From NCBI RefSeq assembly GCF_000378725.1, contig NZ_KB900371.1, forward strand, positions 62,001-126,000: DNA of 64,000 nt. Direction: 5' to 3'. A program made the position numbers and the translations under genes. Below are positions 26,995-35,665 of the stretch, in pieces (the stretch's first letter is position 1; every line of letters begins with the position of its first letter). Under the pieces are notes generated by a model, which did no database searches, was not told the origin of the DNA, and was given only the letters and a program-made list of their open reading frames with translations. The DNA is from Peptoniphilus lacrimalis DSM 7455. Its GTDB lineage: Bacteria; Bacillota; Clostridia; Tissierellales; Peptoniphilaceae.

Positions 26995-29364
26995 TTAAAG
27001 ATTTCTTAATTTCTTAAGTATTATTTTTTGTTCAACACTAGCTACAAGTCTTCTTGTATATTCAACTGTATCAGGATTTACAGATATTGATGTTATTCCG
27101 CATTCTACTAAAAATTCACAAAGTTCAGGATATTGGCTAGGTCCTTGTCCACATATTGAGCAAGTTATTCCTTCTGCATTTGCAGCTTCAATTAAAATTT
27201 TAAGGGCTCTTTTTACTGCTTCGTTTCTTTCATCAAAATAACCCATATTATTTAAAACTCCACTATCTCTATCTGCTCCCATGGTTAATTGAGTTAAGTC
27301 ATTTGAACCGATTGAGAATCCGTCAACTAATCTTGCAAATTCTCTTGCTTGCATTACTACTGATGGAACTTCTGCCATAATCCAAATCTTGAAGTTTTTA
27401 GATTGTTTTAAGCCTTCATCAGCCATAATATCTTTTACAACTACAAGTTCTTCAGGTGTTCTAACAAAAGGTAGCATTGCGATTACATTTGTTAGTCCAT
27501 ATTCTTCACGAACTTTTTTCATAGCTCTACATTCTAGTCTGAAACCTTCTTCATAATCAGGAGAAATATACCTTGATACGCCTCTCCAACCGATCATAGG
27601 ATTTTGTTCAATTGGTTCTACTTCGTCTCCACCTTTTAGACCTCTAAATTCATTAGTTCTGAAGTCACTCATTCTAACGACTACATTTTTTGGATAAAGG
27701 GCTTGAGCTACTTTTGCAATTCCTTCTGCAAGTTTTTCTATCATAAAGTCCCCTTGTCCTGTCTTTGCAAGATACATTGGGTGAGCTCCTATTGCATTTG
27801 TAAAAATAAATTCAGTTCTCATAAGACCTATACCGTCTAGTGGTAAATCTTTATATCTATCAATTAAACTCGGTTCTCCAAGATTCATATAAATTTTTGT
27901 AGCAGTAACAGGAGCAAATATGTTTCTTAATTCGTCAATGTTACCAATGCTTGCACCATTCTTACCGGAATTTTCTTCTTTTTTTGATTCTTTAAGAACA
28001 TTTCCTTGATATACAATTCCTCTAGTAGCATCTACAGTAACTGTATCTCCATTTTTCAAAACCTTTGTTGCTTCTTTTGAGCCTACTATACATGGAATTT
28101 GAAGTTCTCTTGAAACTATTGCAGCGTGACAAGTTCTTCCACCTTCATCAGTTACAACACCAGCTGCTTTTCTCATCGCTGGAACCATATCAGGATTTGT
28201 CATACCTGTAACTAATATATCTCCATCTTCTACAAGGTTAATTTCTGAAACGTCTTTAATTAGTTTAACTTTTCCACGTCCTATTCCTGGGCTTGCAGCA
28301 AGTCCCTTAACTAAAGTTACTAATTTTTCTTCTTCCATTTCTTCATTTTCCTCTCTATTTTCATTATTTTCTTTTAAAGTTGTTATAGGTCTTGATTGTA
28401 AGAAATAAAATTCTTTTGTATCTTTATCAAATCCCCATTCTGTATCTTGAACTGAACCGTAATGAGCTTCTACTTTCTTGCCCATTTCTACAAGTTTTTC
28501 TAATTCTTTTTCGTTTAAACATTCTTTATTTACAGCATCTTTTCCTAAATAGTCTGAAACTTTAACAACTTCAGTTCCTACTCCATGAGATTTTTTAACT
28601 ACCATAGATTCTTTTGCTGCAATATTTTTTTCTAAAATTTTTCCGGATTTTTTGTCTATAACATATTCATCAGGAGTAACAGTTCCTGAAACTACAGCTT
28701 CACCTAAACCATAGCTTGCATTAATCATCATTTGATTTGTATCGCTTGTAACTGGGTTTGCTGTGAACATAACACCTGATTTTTCTGAATTAACCATTTT
28801 TTGAACAACAACACTTAATGCAACATTGAAATGGTTATAATTTTGTTTTTCCCTATAATAGATTGCTCTTGAAGTCCATAAAGATGCAAAGCAATCTCTG
28901 ATATGTTTCAATAACTCTTCCTCACCTGAAATGTGAAGGTAAGTATCTTGTTGACCTGCAAAAGATGCATCTGGTAAATCTTCTGCTGTTGCTGAAGATC
29001 TAACTGCAACTTCAGGATCCTTAACGTTTAATTTTTTTGAGAATTCTTCATATGCAGAAATAATTTCTTTTTTTAATTCTGGATAAAATTCTCCTTCTTT
29101 TATTTTCTTTTGTATTTCTTTTGATACATAAGTTAATTTGTCAGTATCTTCAACGTCAAGAGATTCCATCAAAAGTCTTACAACTTCGTCAAGACCTGCA
29201 TAATCAATAAATTTTAAGTAAGCTTGGGCTGTAACACAAAATCCTGGTGGAACTGGTAATTTTGATTTAGTAAGTTCTCCTAAATTTGCTCCCTTTCCTC
29301 CAACAATTCCTACATTTTCCTTAGAAATTTCGTCAAACCATTTAATATAATTATACTTAGACAT
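26995..29364 (-). CDS. ppsA: Phosphoenolpyruvate synthase (pyruvate, water dikinase)
   Basis: Makes PEP from pyruvate with ATP giving AMP and Pi; a gluconeogenic entry point. 789 residues: N-terminal ATP-grasp domain (VGGKGANLGELTKSKLPVPPGF; RSSATAEDLPDASFAGQQDT), the mobile phospho-histidine domain with GGRTCHAAIVSRELQIPC near residue 415, and the C-terminal TIM barrel (GLMRTEFIF; CSICGQGPSQYPELC; VNPDTV). The spacing and the TCHAAI form fit PpsA rather than pyruvate-phosphate dikinase. Monocistronic between its own promoter and terminator. Confidence 0.94.
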   Translation of the reverse strand: MSKYNYIKWFDEISKENVGIVGGKGANLGELTKSKLPVPPGFCVTAQAYLKFIDYAGLDEVVRLLMESLDVEDTDKLTYVSKEIQKKIKEGEFYPELKKEIISAYEEFSKKLNVKDPEVAVRSSATAEDLPDASFAGQQDTYLHISGEEELLKHIRDCFASLWTSRAIYYREKQNYNHFNVALSVVVQKMVNSEKSGVMFTANPVTSDTNQMMINASYGLGEAVVSGTVTPDEYVIDKKSGKILEKNIAAKESMVVKKSHGVGTEVVKVSDYLGKDAVNKECLNEKELEKLVEMGKKVEAHYGSVQDTEWGFDKDTKEFYFLQSRPITTLKENNENREENEEMEEEKLVTLVKGLAASPGIGRGKVKLIKDVSEINLVEDGDILVTGMTNPDMVPAMRKAAGVVTDEGGRTCHAAIVSRELQIPCIVGSKEATKVLKNGDTVTVDATRGIVYQGNVLKESKKEENSGKNGASIGNIDELRNIFAPVTATKIYMNLGEPSLIDRYKDLPLDGIGLMRTEFIFTNAIGAHPMYLAKTGQGDFMIEKLAEGIAKVAQALYPKNVVVRMSDFRTNEFRGLKGGDEVEPIEQNPMIGWRGVSRYISPDYEEGFRLECRAMKKVREEYGLTNVIAMLPFVRTPEELVVVKDIMADEGLKQSKNFKIWIMAEVPSVVMQAREFARLVDGFSIGSNDLTQLTMGADRDSGVLNNMGYFDERNEAVKRALKILIEAANAEGITCSICGQGPSQYPELCEFLVECGITSISVNPDTVEYTRRLVASVEQKIILKKLRNL

Positions 29365-29391
29365 TTAAATCCTCCTTTTATTACTATTAAT

Positions 29392-29400
29392 ATTATAGCA
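29392..29400 (-). promoter_or_regulatory. Extended -10 promoter of ppsA
   Basis: TGCTATAAT on minus, 27 bp upstream of the ATG at 29364; AAAGGAGGATTT is the ribosome-binding site. Confidence 0.6.
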
Positions 29401-29441
29401 CAAATATTAATTATGTTATACTATTTTTTTAAAAAATTTTT

Positions 29442-29468
29442 AAAAAAATAAGCCCTAATAAATAGGGC
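29442..29468 (-). terminator. Terminator of the yhaO-yhaN-MPE-CYTH unit
   Basis: Short GC-rich stem GCCCTA/TAGGGC (29452-29457 and 29463-29468) with ATAAA loop and seven T residues on minus (29448-29442), just past the CYTH stop. Confidence 0.8.
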
Positions 29469-29472
29469 AAAA

Positions 29473-30006
29473 TTATTTCTTTAAATTTTTTATGAGTTCT
29501 GCTATGGATAAAGTTGAAATATCTTCATTAGGAATATTTAATAAATCTGCAAATTCATAAATTTCTTTTTCGCTAGGACCTTCTATTTCTGCATAAGGGT
29601 ATGGATAAGTTTCTTTATCCCAAGTGTCTAAATCAATTTTAAAATCTTTATACTTATATTTTCTCCTATATTTTTTCCCGTAGTAGAATTTATCATAACC
29701 TAATAATTTAAAGATATTTTTAAGTTCCTCAACATCATCAAAAGTTATGGTATGCTCGATATTATCTCTTACGTTTATATCTGAAAGATTTTCTTTAAAG
29801 GTTAGGTAATTTATTTTTTTCCCATCTTTTTGGCTAACTCTAATCCTCAAATATCCTACTTTTTTATAAATCTTATGACCTGTAGAATTTATTCTAATAT
29901 TTTCTTGGTGTTCTTCTCCTAAATATTGTGCGCCAAGTTTAATCAATTTATTTTCTAATTCTTTTAAATCTAAATTTAAAATTTTTAATTCTATTTCTCT
30001 TTCCAT
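29473..30006 (-). CDS. CYTH-domain protein (triphosphate tunnel metalloenzyme)
   Basis: 177 residues. N-terminal ExExK signature EREIELKIL, followed by LKELENKLIKLGAQYLGEE, YLRIRVSQKDGKK, LTFKENL, the RRKYKYKDFKIDLDTW strand and YAEIEGPSEKEI. This is the tunnel fold of CyaB-type adenylate cyclases, thiamine triphosphatases and inorganic tripolyphosphatases; bacterial members without extra domains are mostly tripolyphosphatases, so cyclase activity should not be assumed. It overlaps the end of the metallophosphoesterase gene by 16 bp and is the last gene of the yhaO unit. Confidence 0.88.
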   Translation of the reverse strand: MEREIELKILNLDLKELENKLIKLGAQYLGEEHQENIRINSTGHKIYKKVGYLRIRVSQKDGKKINYLTFKENLSDINVRDNIEHTITFDDVEELKNIFKLLGYDKFYYGKKYRRKYKYKDFKIDLDTWDKETYPYPYAEIEGPSEKEIYEFADLLNIPNEDISTLSIAELIKNLKK

Positions 30007-30683
30007 GACCTAATCCTTTCTAGCTTAAAATCTAAAAAATCACTTGCTATGAATTTATAAGAAACATTGTCTAATTCTCCTTCATAACGATACTTATGAC
30101 CCTGTCCATGCAAATGTCCGTAAAGACAAAGCTTAACATTATAATCAGTTAAAAGATTTGTAAAATCACTGGCACTATGGTCTTGGTTAAACGGCGGATA
30201 GTGAATTAAAGCAATAATTTTTTTATTCTTTGCCTGTTCTAATGATATTTTTAATCTGTTCACTTCTCTATTATATATCTTTTCATCCTCTTGTGTAAAT
30301 TCTAAAGAATCTTTTGATATCCAACCTCTACAACCGCAAATTGAAATATCTTCATATTCATAAGTATTATTATATAAAAATTTTATAGTCTTAAAGCCTA
30401 AATTATTCATTTTATTTAGTGAAGACCACCAATAATCATGGTTTCCCTTTGAAATTATTTTTTTTCCGGGCAGGGAATCTATTACATTTAAATCATCAAC
30501 TGCATCTTTTAGTTTTAAAGCCCAGGAGATATCACCCGGCAAAAGTACCAAATCATCATCTCTAACCTTTTCTTTCCAATCAGAAATTATCTTTTTATCG
30601 TGGTCTTTCCAATTATCTCCAAAAACATCCATGGGCTTTTCTTTTGAAAAATCAAAATGCAGATCTGCTATTGCATATATCAT
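29991..30683 (-). CDS. Calcineurin-like metallophosphoesterase (COG1768-like)
   Basis: 230 residues with the dimetal motifs IADLHFD, LPGDISWAL, SKGNHDYWW, LIHYPPF and LYGHLHGQGH in canonical order. A cytoplasmic phosphohydrolase of unknown substrate. Start ATG at 30683 is preferred over the in-frame GTG at 30689 because the GAGGTG ribosome-binding site includes that GTG. It follows yhaN directly and overlaps CYTH, so three phosphate-handling proteins (YhaO, this one, CYTH) are made together. Confidence 0.88.
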   Translation of the reverse strand: MIYAIADLHFDFSKEKPMDVFGDNWKDHDKKIISDWKEKVRDDDLVLLPGDISWALKLKDAVDDLNVIDSLPGKKIISKGNHDYWWSSLNKMNNLGFKTIKFLYNNTYEYEDISICGCRGWISKDSLEFTQEDEKIYNREVNRLKISLEQAKNKKIIALIHYPPFNQDHSASDFTNLLTDYNVKLCLYGHLHGQGHKYRYEGELDNVSYKFIASDFLDFKLERIRSWKEK

Positions 30684-30685
30684 TT

Positions 30686-32947
30686 TCACCTCAAATTTAT
30701 TAAATTATAATCGACATTCATTTTATTTAACATATTAATTTCTCTCTTATTAGATGTGAAAATTATAAGCTGTTTATAATCCCTTAGATAATCAAGTGCC
30801 ATCTCTAATCTTGTATCATCATAATTGGCAAAGTGGTCATCTAAAATTATGGGGAGATTATCTGTAAATAATATTTGAATTAATGAAAGTCTAAAGGCAA
30901 AATAAAGCTGGTCTATAGTACCTCTGCTCAAATTTTCTATACTCACATACTTTTCATTTTCATCATCATATAAAGAAATATTGTAATTATCATCAATAAT
31001 TATTTTCTTGTATTTTTCTTTTGTAATCCGTCCTAAAATTTCCTCAATTTTACTCTTTAATCTCGGAAGCATTTTATTTCTATTTTCTAAGAGTAAATCT
31101 TTAAGCCTTTGGTAGGCAAGCTCAGTATAAGCCCTTTTAAATTCAACCTTTTCGAGTTCTTTTATTAAATAATCTTTCTCTTCTTCTAAATCTTTAAGTT
31201 TATTTACTGAGGTTTCCAACAAATTAATCTGTCCTTTTAGTGTAGAAATTTTTAATTTTCTGCTATCTATTATAGAATTTATTTCTTTGATAGATAGATC
31301 TGTTTGTGTTATTTCTTCAGACTTTATATTTTCGATTTTTGTTTTCTCGTAAAGATCTTTTTTTAATGCTAAAGATTTTTCCAGATCAAAAATATTGTTG
31401 TTTTCGTATTTATCCTTTAATTCCCTAAGCGAAGTGACTTCATATTTTTCAAAAATAATGTTTAACTTATTTTCTAAATCTTCTATTTCTTTATTAAGCT
31501 TATCTCTTTTTTCAATTATATCCTTAGATTTTTCTTTTCTATACTCGTTAATTGCTCTATTCTTGTCATTTTCATTGACTTTTTCTTTTAGAAAATTGTA
31601 AAGCTCATCAATATCCTTTTTATGGTATTTATCAGTCAATTGATTGAAAAGTCTATCAAAATTTTTCTTCTTAGCAGTTTTTTGAATGGATAAATTTTTA
31701 AGAGCTTCCATTCTAACCTTAAGCCTTTCTACAAGTTCCTTATTTACCCTAAATTTTACTAACCTTAAATAGGTATAGATAGAAATAAAAACTATGGAAA
31801 TAAATAAGGGGTATAGGTGAAATTTTATGGATAGATAAATTACAAGAAAGGATATTAAAATGGAAAATAAGCTCATAAATAGATAAAAGTTTCTCTTTTT
31901 TTCAGAATTTCTGATATCTACTGATAAAAATTCCATTTCTTTTGAATAATTCACGCTATTAAGCTCAGAAATTTTCTCCTTATAGGACTTTAAATCTTCA
32001 AAATCCCTTTCCATATCTTCATCTATTTGAAAAACTTCATAATTAGCATGTAAAATCTCGTCTATCTGCAAATAATCTTTTTTAATCTCTCTATTTAACC
32101 CTACAGATTGTTGAAAATCATTAATACTTACAGCCTTGGCTTTCTCGTTTATAATTTTTTCTTCTATAGATTTAATTTGTCTTTGTAAGTCCTTGTTATC
32201 TCTAATATTAGCAGCAAGTAAATTTTTTTTATCAGCTTCAAGAGCTGATTCTTCTTTTTTTAAAATCTCTAAGCCCTTAAAATATTCTATTCTTTTATCA
32301 TCTAGTTCTAATTCTTCTTTATTAATCTCTTCAAGCCTTTTACTAATTGAACCAATCTTAGTCTTTGTTCTGGTCGGCTTTCCATAAGAATCTAAATCCT
32401 CTTCAAGCTTTTCAAGAGCATAATGATAATTTATTTTCTCATCATTAGAAGTGATAAAATTTGAAATTTTTTCTTTCAATAGCTTGCTGGCTTTCTCATC
32501 TATTATGCTTTCCAACTGTCTGATATAAAAAGTTGAATGAAATAAATGCCTATTCATATTAAAAAAATAAAGCCCCGGCTCTTCTATTCTCGAATATTTT
32601 TTAAAAATTGCTAAATTAGAAATATTAGTGCCCTTAGTTAAATTTAAAACTTCAATGCTATTATTTGAAAAATCTCTACTTATTCTGTACTTATCATCTT
32701 TTATAAGTTCTATATAACCCTTATAATCACTACCTTGCCAAGGTTTATATTTTTCGTATAATTCATCAGTTCTTTTTGCCTTTAAGCTGTCTTTTGAAAA
32801 TCCATAAAAAATTCCATCAATAAAGGCATGGCTTGTGGATTTACCTCCTTCATTTTCTGCAAAAATAATATTTATTCCTTGTCTTAAATCAATTTCTTTT
32901 CCCTTGAATTTTCCAAAAGCACCTAAATAAATTTTATCTAAAAGCAT
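30686..32947 (-). CDS. yhaN: YhaN-like SMC/Rad50-type ATPase with a membrane hairpin
   Basis: 753 residues. N-terminal half-ATPase starts LDKIYLGAFGKFKGKEIDL with P-loop FAENEGGKSTSHAF near 32-40. Long coiled coils flank a central pair of hydrophobic segments (about 352-392: FYLFMSLFSILISFLVIYLS and YPLFISIVFISIYTYL), then the C-terminal ATPase half has the signature LSRGTIDQLYFAF and Walker B LPIILDDHFANYDD. This matches Bacillus YhaN, partner of the SbcD-like YhaO. The membrane pair sits where Rad50 has its zinc hook, so the complex may be tethered to the membrane. Overlaps yhaO by 14 bp. Confidence 0.9.
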   Translation of the reverse strand: MLLDKIYLGAFGKFKGKEIDLRQGINIIFAENEGGKSTSHAFIDGIFYGFSKDSLKAKRTDELYEKYKPWQGSDYKGYIELIKDDKYRISRDFSNNSIEVLNLTKGTNISNLAIFKKYSRIEEPGLYFFNMNRHLFHSTFYIRQLESIIDEKASKLLKEKISNFITSNDEKINYHYALEKLEEDLDSYGKPTRTKTKIGSISKRLEEINKEELELDDKRIEYFKGLEILKKEESALEADKKNLLAANIRDNKDLQRQIKSIEEKIINEKAKAVSINDFQQSVGLNREIKKDYLQIDEILHANYEVFQIDEDMERDFEDLKSYKEKISELNSVNYSKEMEFLSVDIRNSEKKRNFYLFMSLFSILISFLVIYLSIKFHLYPLFISIVFISIYTYLRLVKFRVNKELVERLKVRMEALKNLSIQKTAKKKNFDRLFNQLTDKYHKKDIDELYNFLKEKVNENDKNRAINEYRKEKSKDIIEKRDKLNKEIEDLENKLNIIFEKYEVTSLRELKDKYENNNIFDLEKSLALKKDLYEKTKIENIKSEEITQTDLSIKEINSIIDSRKLKISTLKGQINLLETSVNKLKDLEEEKDYLIKELEKVEFKRAYTELAYQRLKDLLLENRNKMLPRLKSKIEEILGRITKEKYKKIIIDDNYNISLYDDENEKYVSIENLSRGTIDQLYFAFRLSLIQILFTDNLPIILDDHFANYDDTRLEMALDYLRDYKQLIIFTSNKREINMLNKMNVDYNLINLR

Positions 32948-33971
32948 CTGATTCCTCCATTAAATACTTGATGCCAATTTTCATAGCCTCTTTTTCTAAG
33001 TCATTATCCAAGTCAAAGGATGAAATAAACTGTCCAAGAATATTATTCTCGTTTTCTCTTGAAATAGTTTCAATATCAATTGCTGGCTTAATGTTATTTT
33101 CTATTTCTATATAAAATCCATCAAGAGATGATTTTAAATAATCTAGTAGATAATCAATATCTCCATAATTACCGTCTAATCTTATTCTAAATAAATCCTT
33201 GTCATTAAGTTGATTTTGTATAGAAGAAAAAATATCCAAAACAGATGAATCTTCCCTAACATTAATATCTAAAGTTCTGAAAGCTTTTATCTGAGTCTTT
33301 ACAAACTTCAACTCATTTTTTAAAAAGTCAACAAAAATAAAACCATGGTCCCCATCCTCCTTAAAAGATAAAGGCTCAAGAGAACCGCTATAATAGGTAT
33401 TATCATAAACTTTACCGCCCTTATGAATATGACCCATGGCAACATAGTCAAAATTTTCGGCATAAGATTTATCAATTTTTAAAAAATTTCCCTCATCTAC
33501 TATTCCATGAATTAGAAGAATATTAGTATAATCTTTTCTGATGTCAGCTTGTGGCAAAGAAATATTAAAATATTCCTTATCATAAGAAATCCCAAAAATT
33601 CTAGTTTTTAAATCATCTAAATCAAAATAAGAAAATTTATTAGAGAAAATATGAACATTTGCAGGAATTTTTACATTGTTGTACAAGGAATTAGCATCTA
33701 AAAAATCATGATTCCCACAAACTATAAAAACAGGAATTTTTATATCCTCTAAAATAGATAAAAGTCTTTTCATAGAAGATAAGGTAAAATACTCCCTTTC
33801 AAATAAATCACCAGCTATTAAAAAAATATCTATATTTTCATTCTTGACAAAAGTACAAACTTTAGAAAAATTTTCCCATTGGTCAAAAGAAATTTTTTCA
33901 ACAATATCTATTGGTAAATCTCCCTTATATATCTTGTTAAAATGCACATCTGCTAGATGTATAATCTTCAT
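32934..33971 (-). CDS. yhaO: SbcD/Mre11-like nuclease YhaO
   Basis: 345 residues. Phosphoesterase motifs HLADVHFNK (near 6-13), IAGDLFEREYF, VCGNHDFLD, LIHGIVDEGN and MGHIHKGG, in the Mre11/SbcD order, followed by a C-terminal capping domain (about 230-345). With YhaN it forms a presumed DNA-repair exonuclease complex. Start ATG at 33971 has GGTGATT and an extended -10 promoter close upstream. First gene of a four-gene unit. Confidence 0.9.
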   Translation of the reverse strand: MKIIHLADVHFNKIYKGDLPIDIVEKISFDQWENFSKVCTFVKNENIDIFLIAGDLFEREYFTLSSMKRLLSILEDIKIPVFIVCGNHDFLDANSLYNNVKIPANVHIFSNKFSYFDLDDLKTRIFGISYDKEYFNISLPQADIRKDYTNILLIHGIVDEGNFLKIDKSYAENFDYVAMGHIHKGGKVYDNTYYSGSLEPLSFKEDGDHGFIFVDFLKNELKFVKTQIKAFRTLDINVREDSSVLDIFSSIQNQLNDKDLFRIRLDGNYGDIDYLLDYLKSSLDGFYIEIENNIKPAIDIETISRENENNILGQFISSFDLDNDLEKEAMKIGIKYLMEESDAFR

Positions 33972-33986
33972 ATAATCACCAATAAT

Positions 33987-33995
33987 ATTATATCA
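33987..33995 (-). promoter_or_regulatory. Extended -10 promoter of the yhaO unit
   Basis: TGATATAAT on minus, 15 bp before the ATG at 33971. The region 34000-34105 beyond it holds nothing else I can support. Confidence 0.6.
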
Positions 33996-34105
33996 TATGT
34001 AAATAATTGCTTTTTAAAAATTATTATCAATTCATGTATTTATATGTAAAAATTAGTAAAGACTTTTATAAGTTGTAGATTTCTTAAAAACTATTATATT
34101 AAAAG

Positions 34106-34142
34106 AAAACCCCTCAATCCTTATTATGGATTTTGGGGTTTT
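34106..34142 (-). terminator. Terminator of the ybaK-pgm-pfkB-like-isochorismatase unit
   Basis: Strong hairpin: AAAACCCC, one unpaired base, then CAATCC (34106-34120) pairs with GGATT-TGGGGTTTT (34128-34142). The arms supply both the T-rich tail on minus and its mirror on plus. Confidence 0.85.
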
Positions 34143-34192
34143 GTTCACAAGAAATTTTTATCAATTTGCTTAATAAAGTATATTAAAATTTT

Positions 34193-34744
34193 TTATAAAA
34201 TTAGCTTTTGTAAAGTTTTAAATTCTTCTGTCCCTGCTATTCCTGCAAGGTCAAATAAGATTGTTTCTGTATTTGTAACTACTGCTCCCATTTGATCTAA
34301 ATTTTTTAAAGCATTTAAATGATTTTCTTCTTTTCTTGAACCAAGAGCATCCATGGGTAAAAATACTTGGTATCCTCTACCAAGTAAAGACCTCACTGTT
34401 TGATAAACACAAATATGGCTTTCTATTCCACAAACTATAATTTGCTTTTTTCCTACTGAATCTATGGCTTCTTTTATTTCTTTGTCACCGTAACAATCGA
34501 ATGATAATTTTCCATATTCTTTAGAGTCTTTTAAATGTTTTTTTAAAACTTCTTCATTAGAGCCTAGACCTTTTGGATATTGGGCTGTTAAAATTGTTGG
34601 CATATTTAAAATTTCACTAACTTTTGCTAAAATAACTGAATTTTTTAGTACATTTTCGTTGTTATGAATTGCCTTTAATATTTTTCCCTGTAAATCTACA
34701 AATAAAAATAAGCAATCATCCCTATTTAATTTAAAATTTTTCAT
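34193..34744 (-). CDS. Isochorismatase-like cysteine hydrolase
   Basis: 183 residues, cytoplasmic. The Asp-Lys-Cys triad of the superfamily is complete: Asp17 in LFVDLQGK, Lys79 in YGKLSF and Cys112 in GIESHICVYQT, with the cis-peptide neighbourhood VCGIESH. Closest to the YcaC/ISOC-type members of unknown physiological substrate rather than to nicotinamidase. AGGGGGAAAA precedes the ATG, 8 bp after the PfkB-like gene. Confidence 0.88.
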   Translation of the reverse strand: MKNFKLNRDDCLFLFVDLQGKILKAIHNNENVLKNSVILAKVSEILNMPTILTAQYPKGLGSNEEVLKKHLKDSKEYGKLSFDCYGDKEIKEAIDSVGKKQIIVCGIESHICVYQTVRSLLGRGYQVFLPMDALGSRKEENHLNALKNLDQMGAVVTNTETILFDLAGIAGTEEFKTLQKLIL

Positions 34745-34752
34745 TTTTCCCC

Positions 34753-35655
34753 CTACATTTCTTCCACTTTTACTTCATTCATTATTTTTTTAATTTCACT
34801 CATTTGAACTTGTGAAAACTTCATATAATTTTCGCAAATTGAAGATGCCATTGCAAGTTTTATTGTGGTTTCGATATTATAATCCCTATCCAAACCTACA
34901 GCAAAACCTGCTAACATTAGAGTTTTATTATAAGCTTTAAAATCAGATATTTTTTCAAGATATACTCTATAATTTTTATCTTTTGTTGAAACAACAGTTG
35001 CTCTATTTGAATTTACTACAACTATACCGACTCCCTTATCTATTAATTTTTTAGAAAAAGCTGGCACATCTCCAGTGTAGTTTACTTTTTCATCTTTAAG
35101 TGCATCCTTTTTATCTAATATTAATAGATAGGGTTTTGAATCTTTAATATCTTCTAGCTTGGAAGGATTCACAAGTACGTGCACATTTTCCTTATAACAT
35201 ATTTTTATAAGACTTTCGTATAGATCATCATTAAGAGATTCATGATCAATTAAAGAAATGGCAACGGCTTTTTTGCCTTTGATTTGCTTTGCAAATTCTT
35301 CTTGAATATCAGCCTTATCTTCCATAGTAATCCTTGGAGCTTTGCTTGTGAATATTGTCTTGTTATCATCTGCTTGGAAGATTAATTTTTCAATGTTATC
35401 ATCTTTTAATTTTATAGATTCGGTTTCAATATATAGATTTCTTAAATCTCTTTCTATGAGTTCACCAATTGCAGTACCTTTTAACATCAAAACCTTTGAA
35501 TCTTGAAACAATTTTTTTGAAAAAACTGCCATATCTATGCCATAACCTGAGGCATAAAATCTATTTGATTCTATTAAATTTTCTTCACCTTGGTTAATTT
35601 TATCAACTTTATATTTTCTAATAAGTTTAGGGTTGAAATCACAATATAATATCAT
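34753..35655 (-). CDS. Degenerate PfkB/FruK-family protein (likely pseudokinase)
   Basis: 300 residues aligning by eye with 1-phosphofructokinase-type PfkB kinases along the whole length: DFNPKLIRKYKVDKINQGE at the start, RFYASGYGIDMAVFSKKL where active kinases have GGKGIN, and KTLMLAGFAVGL near residue 253 where they have the catalytic GAGDS-MVAGF. The GAGD anion hole and catalytic Asp are replaced by YNKT, and the S-L-G-A-D-G strand by VNSNRAT. The reading frame is intact with a good AGGTG start, so this is not a decayed gene but probably a ligand-binding or regulatory relative. It lies directly behind pgm. Confidence 0.78.
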   Translation of the reverse strand: MILYCDFNPKLIRKYKVDKINQGEENLIESNRFYASGYGIDMAVFSKKLFQDSKVLMLKGTAIGELIERDLRNLYIETESIKLKDDNIEKLIFQADDNKTIFTSKAPRITMEDKADIQEEFAKQIKGKKAVAISLIDHESLNDDLYESLIKICYKENVHVLVNPSKLEDIKDSKPYLLILDKKDALKDEKVNYTGDVPAFSKKLIDKGVGIVVVNSNRATVVSTKDKNYRVYLEKISDFKAYNKTLMLAGFAVGLDRDYNIETTIKLAMASSICENYMKFSQVQMSEIKKIMNEVKVEEM

Positions 35656-35665
35656 TTAATGCACC

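Noticed and set aside
29473-30006. Class IV adenylate cyclase annotation for the CYTH gene
   Set aside because: The fold is shared with tripolyphosphatases and thiamine triphosphatases; nothing here favours cyclase activity.
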